This document shows, piece by piece, positions 63,765 through 64,000 of a stretch of DNA of 64,000 bases. This DNA is from VRUE01 sp963702035 (GTDB lineage: Bacteria > Actinomycetota > Thermoleophilia > Solirubrobacterales > 70-9): NCBI GenBank assembly GCA_963702035.1, contig OY969700.1, positions 1,302,001 to 1,366,000 of the forward strand, in the 5' to 3' direction. Made by a program: the position numbers and the translations under genes. The notes under the pieces are model-generated. The model had not been told where the DNA came from. It ran no database searches and was given only the letters and a program-made list of their open reading frames with translations. Numbering within the stretch: the first letter of the stretch is position 1; each line of letters begins with the position of its first letter.

Positions 63765-64000
63765 CTAAATGTCGTCCTCAGGGCGACTGGTCGGCCCGTC
63801 GGCGGCCAGGGCGGCGTCGCGCTTGGCGAAGAAGTCCTCGCCCTCGATGCTGATGTGGGGGACAAACCGGTCGAGCCAGCCCGGCATCCACCAGGCCCGG
63901 CGACCGAGCAGAACCATCACGGCGGGAACCAGCAGGCAGCGGACCAGGGTCGAGTCGATCGCGATAGCCACCGCCAGGCCGACCCCGAACTCCTTGACGA
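63765..64000 (-). CDS. MMPL-family transporter, C-terminal end only
   Basis: The window ends inside this gene. The visible 78 residues (VKEFGVGLAVAIAIDSTLVRCLLVPAVMVLLGRRAWWMPGWLD) are the last membrane helices of an MMPL protein, closely parallel to the end of the MMPL gene at 1429-3564 (GVGTALAVLIDASIVRALLVPSLMELLGKWNWW). A soluble tail of about 35 residues follows. Confidence 0.88.
   Translation of the reverse strand, partial: VKEFGVGLAVAIAIDSTLVRCLLVPAVMVLLGRRAWWMPGWLDRFVPHISIEGEDFFAKRDAALAADGPTSRPEDDI

Overview
The window is high-GC chromosomal DNA with many GTG/TTG starts, ATGA/GTGA stop-start overlaps, an F420-type nitroreductase, FolE2, YrbE/MlaE-type permeases and a dense set of TetR/MerR/PadR/GntR regulators. 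This fits Actinomycetota, and my best guess is the class Thermoleophilia (Solirubrobacterales-like). That placement is inference from gene content and style, since no rRNA lies in the window.

Layout. 1-0.9 kb: edge of an unknown locus with a small protein that has a paralog inside the island at 28 kb. 0.9-7 kb: PadR regulator with a clear operator, MMPL exporter, DUF202 protein, and three successive zinc-ribbon proteins. 7-11 kb: phosphate uptake locus (pstS divergent from pstCAB; pstB has a broken frame at a G7 tract). 11-15.4 kb: MerR-like regulator and an arsenic locus with arsR-arsM divergent from gapdh-arsJ, covering both methylation and arseno-phosphoglycerate export. 15.5-21 kb: degenerate GGDEF protein, recR-ybaB-dnaX, and a GT-C-like membrane protein with palindromes inside its reading frame. 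21-26 kb: acetolactate decarboxylase, ABC exporter, SRP RNA, CPA2 antiporter, tRNA-Val(CAC).

26.2-35.4 kb is a tandem pair of integrative elements in the 3' end of tRNA-Val. Three copies of a 48-bp tRNA-derived core bound two units of 6106 and 3079 bp. Unit 1 carries integrase, an excisionase-like gene, regulators, a HEPN protein, a DUF262 protein, and a small two-gene toxin/antitoxin-like pair. Unit 2 has no integrase but carries a DUF262-DUF1524 (GmrSD-like) protein and a paralogous copy of the same two-gene pair. The right ends of the two units align without gaps over 187 bp. A third, unrelated toxin/antitoxin pair and a DUF3892 gene follow the last core.

36.5-45 kb: housekeeping and metabolic genes (VOC protein, ArfB-like hydrolase, pterin dehydratase, GST), a GntR-YrbE-YrbE operon without MCE genes, a zinc alcohol dehydrogenase and an HD-GYP protein. 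45-52.6 kb: MFS exporter and a complete oligopeptide-type ABC importer with a fused double ATPase, ending in an ATP-dependent DNA ligase. 52.6-60 kb: SnoaL-like protein, YtoQ, dCTP deaminase family protein, three paralogous TetR regulators, MerR regulator, SDR, AAA-type ATPase, tRNA-Tyr. 60-64 kb: nitroreductase, primary-type sigma factor, FolE2, PgsA and the end of an MMPL protein.

Two themes stand out. First, the tandem tRNA-Val island behaves like a modular defence cargo system in which different DUF262 proteins share the same end sequences and the same unnamed two-gene unit. Second, the chromosome is full of long inverted repeats: a three-copy nested palindrome family of about 140-165 bp with compensatory changes, palindromes running from stop codon to stop codon between genes, and palindromes inserted in frame in dnaX and in a membrane protein gene.
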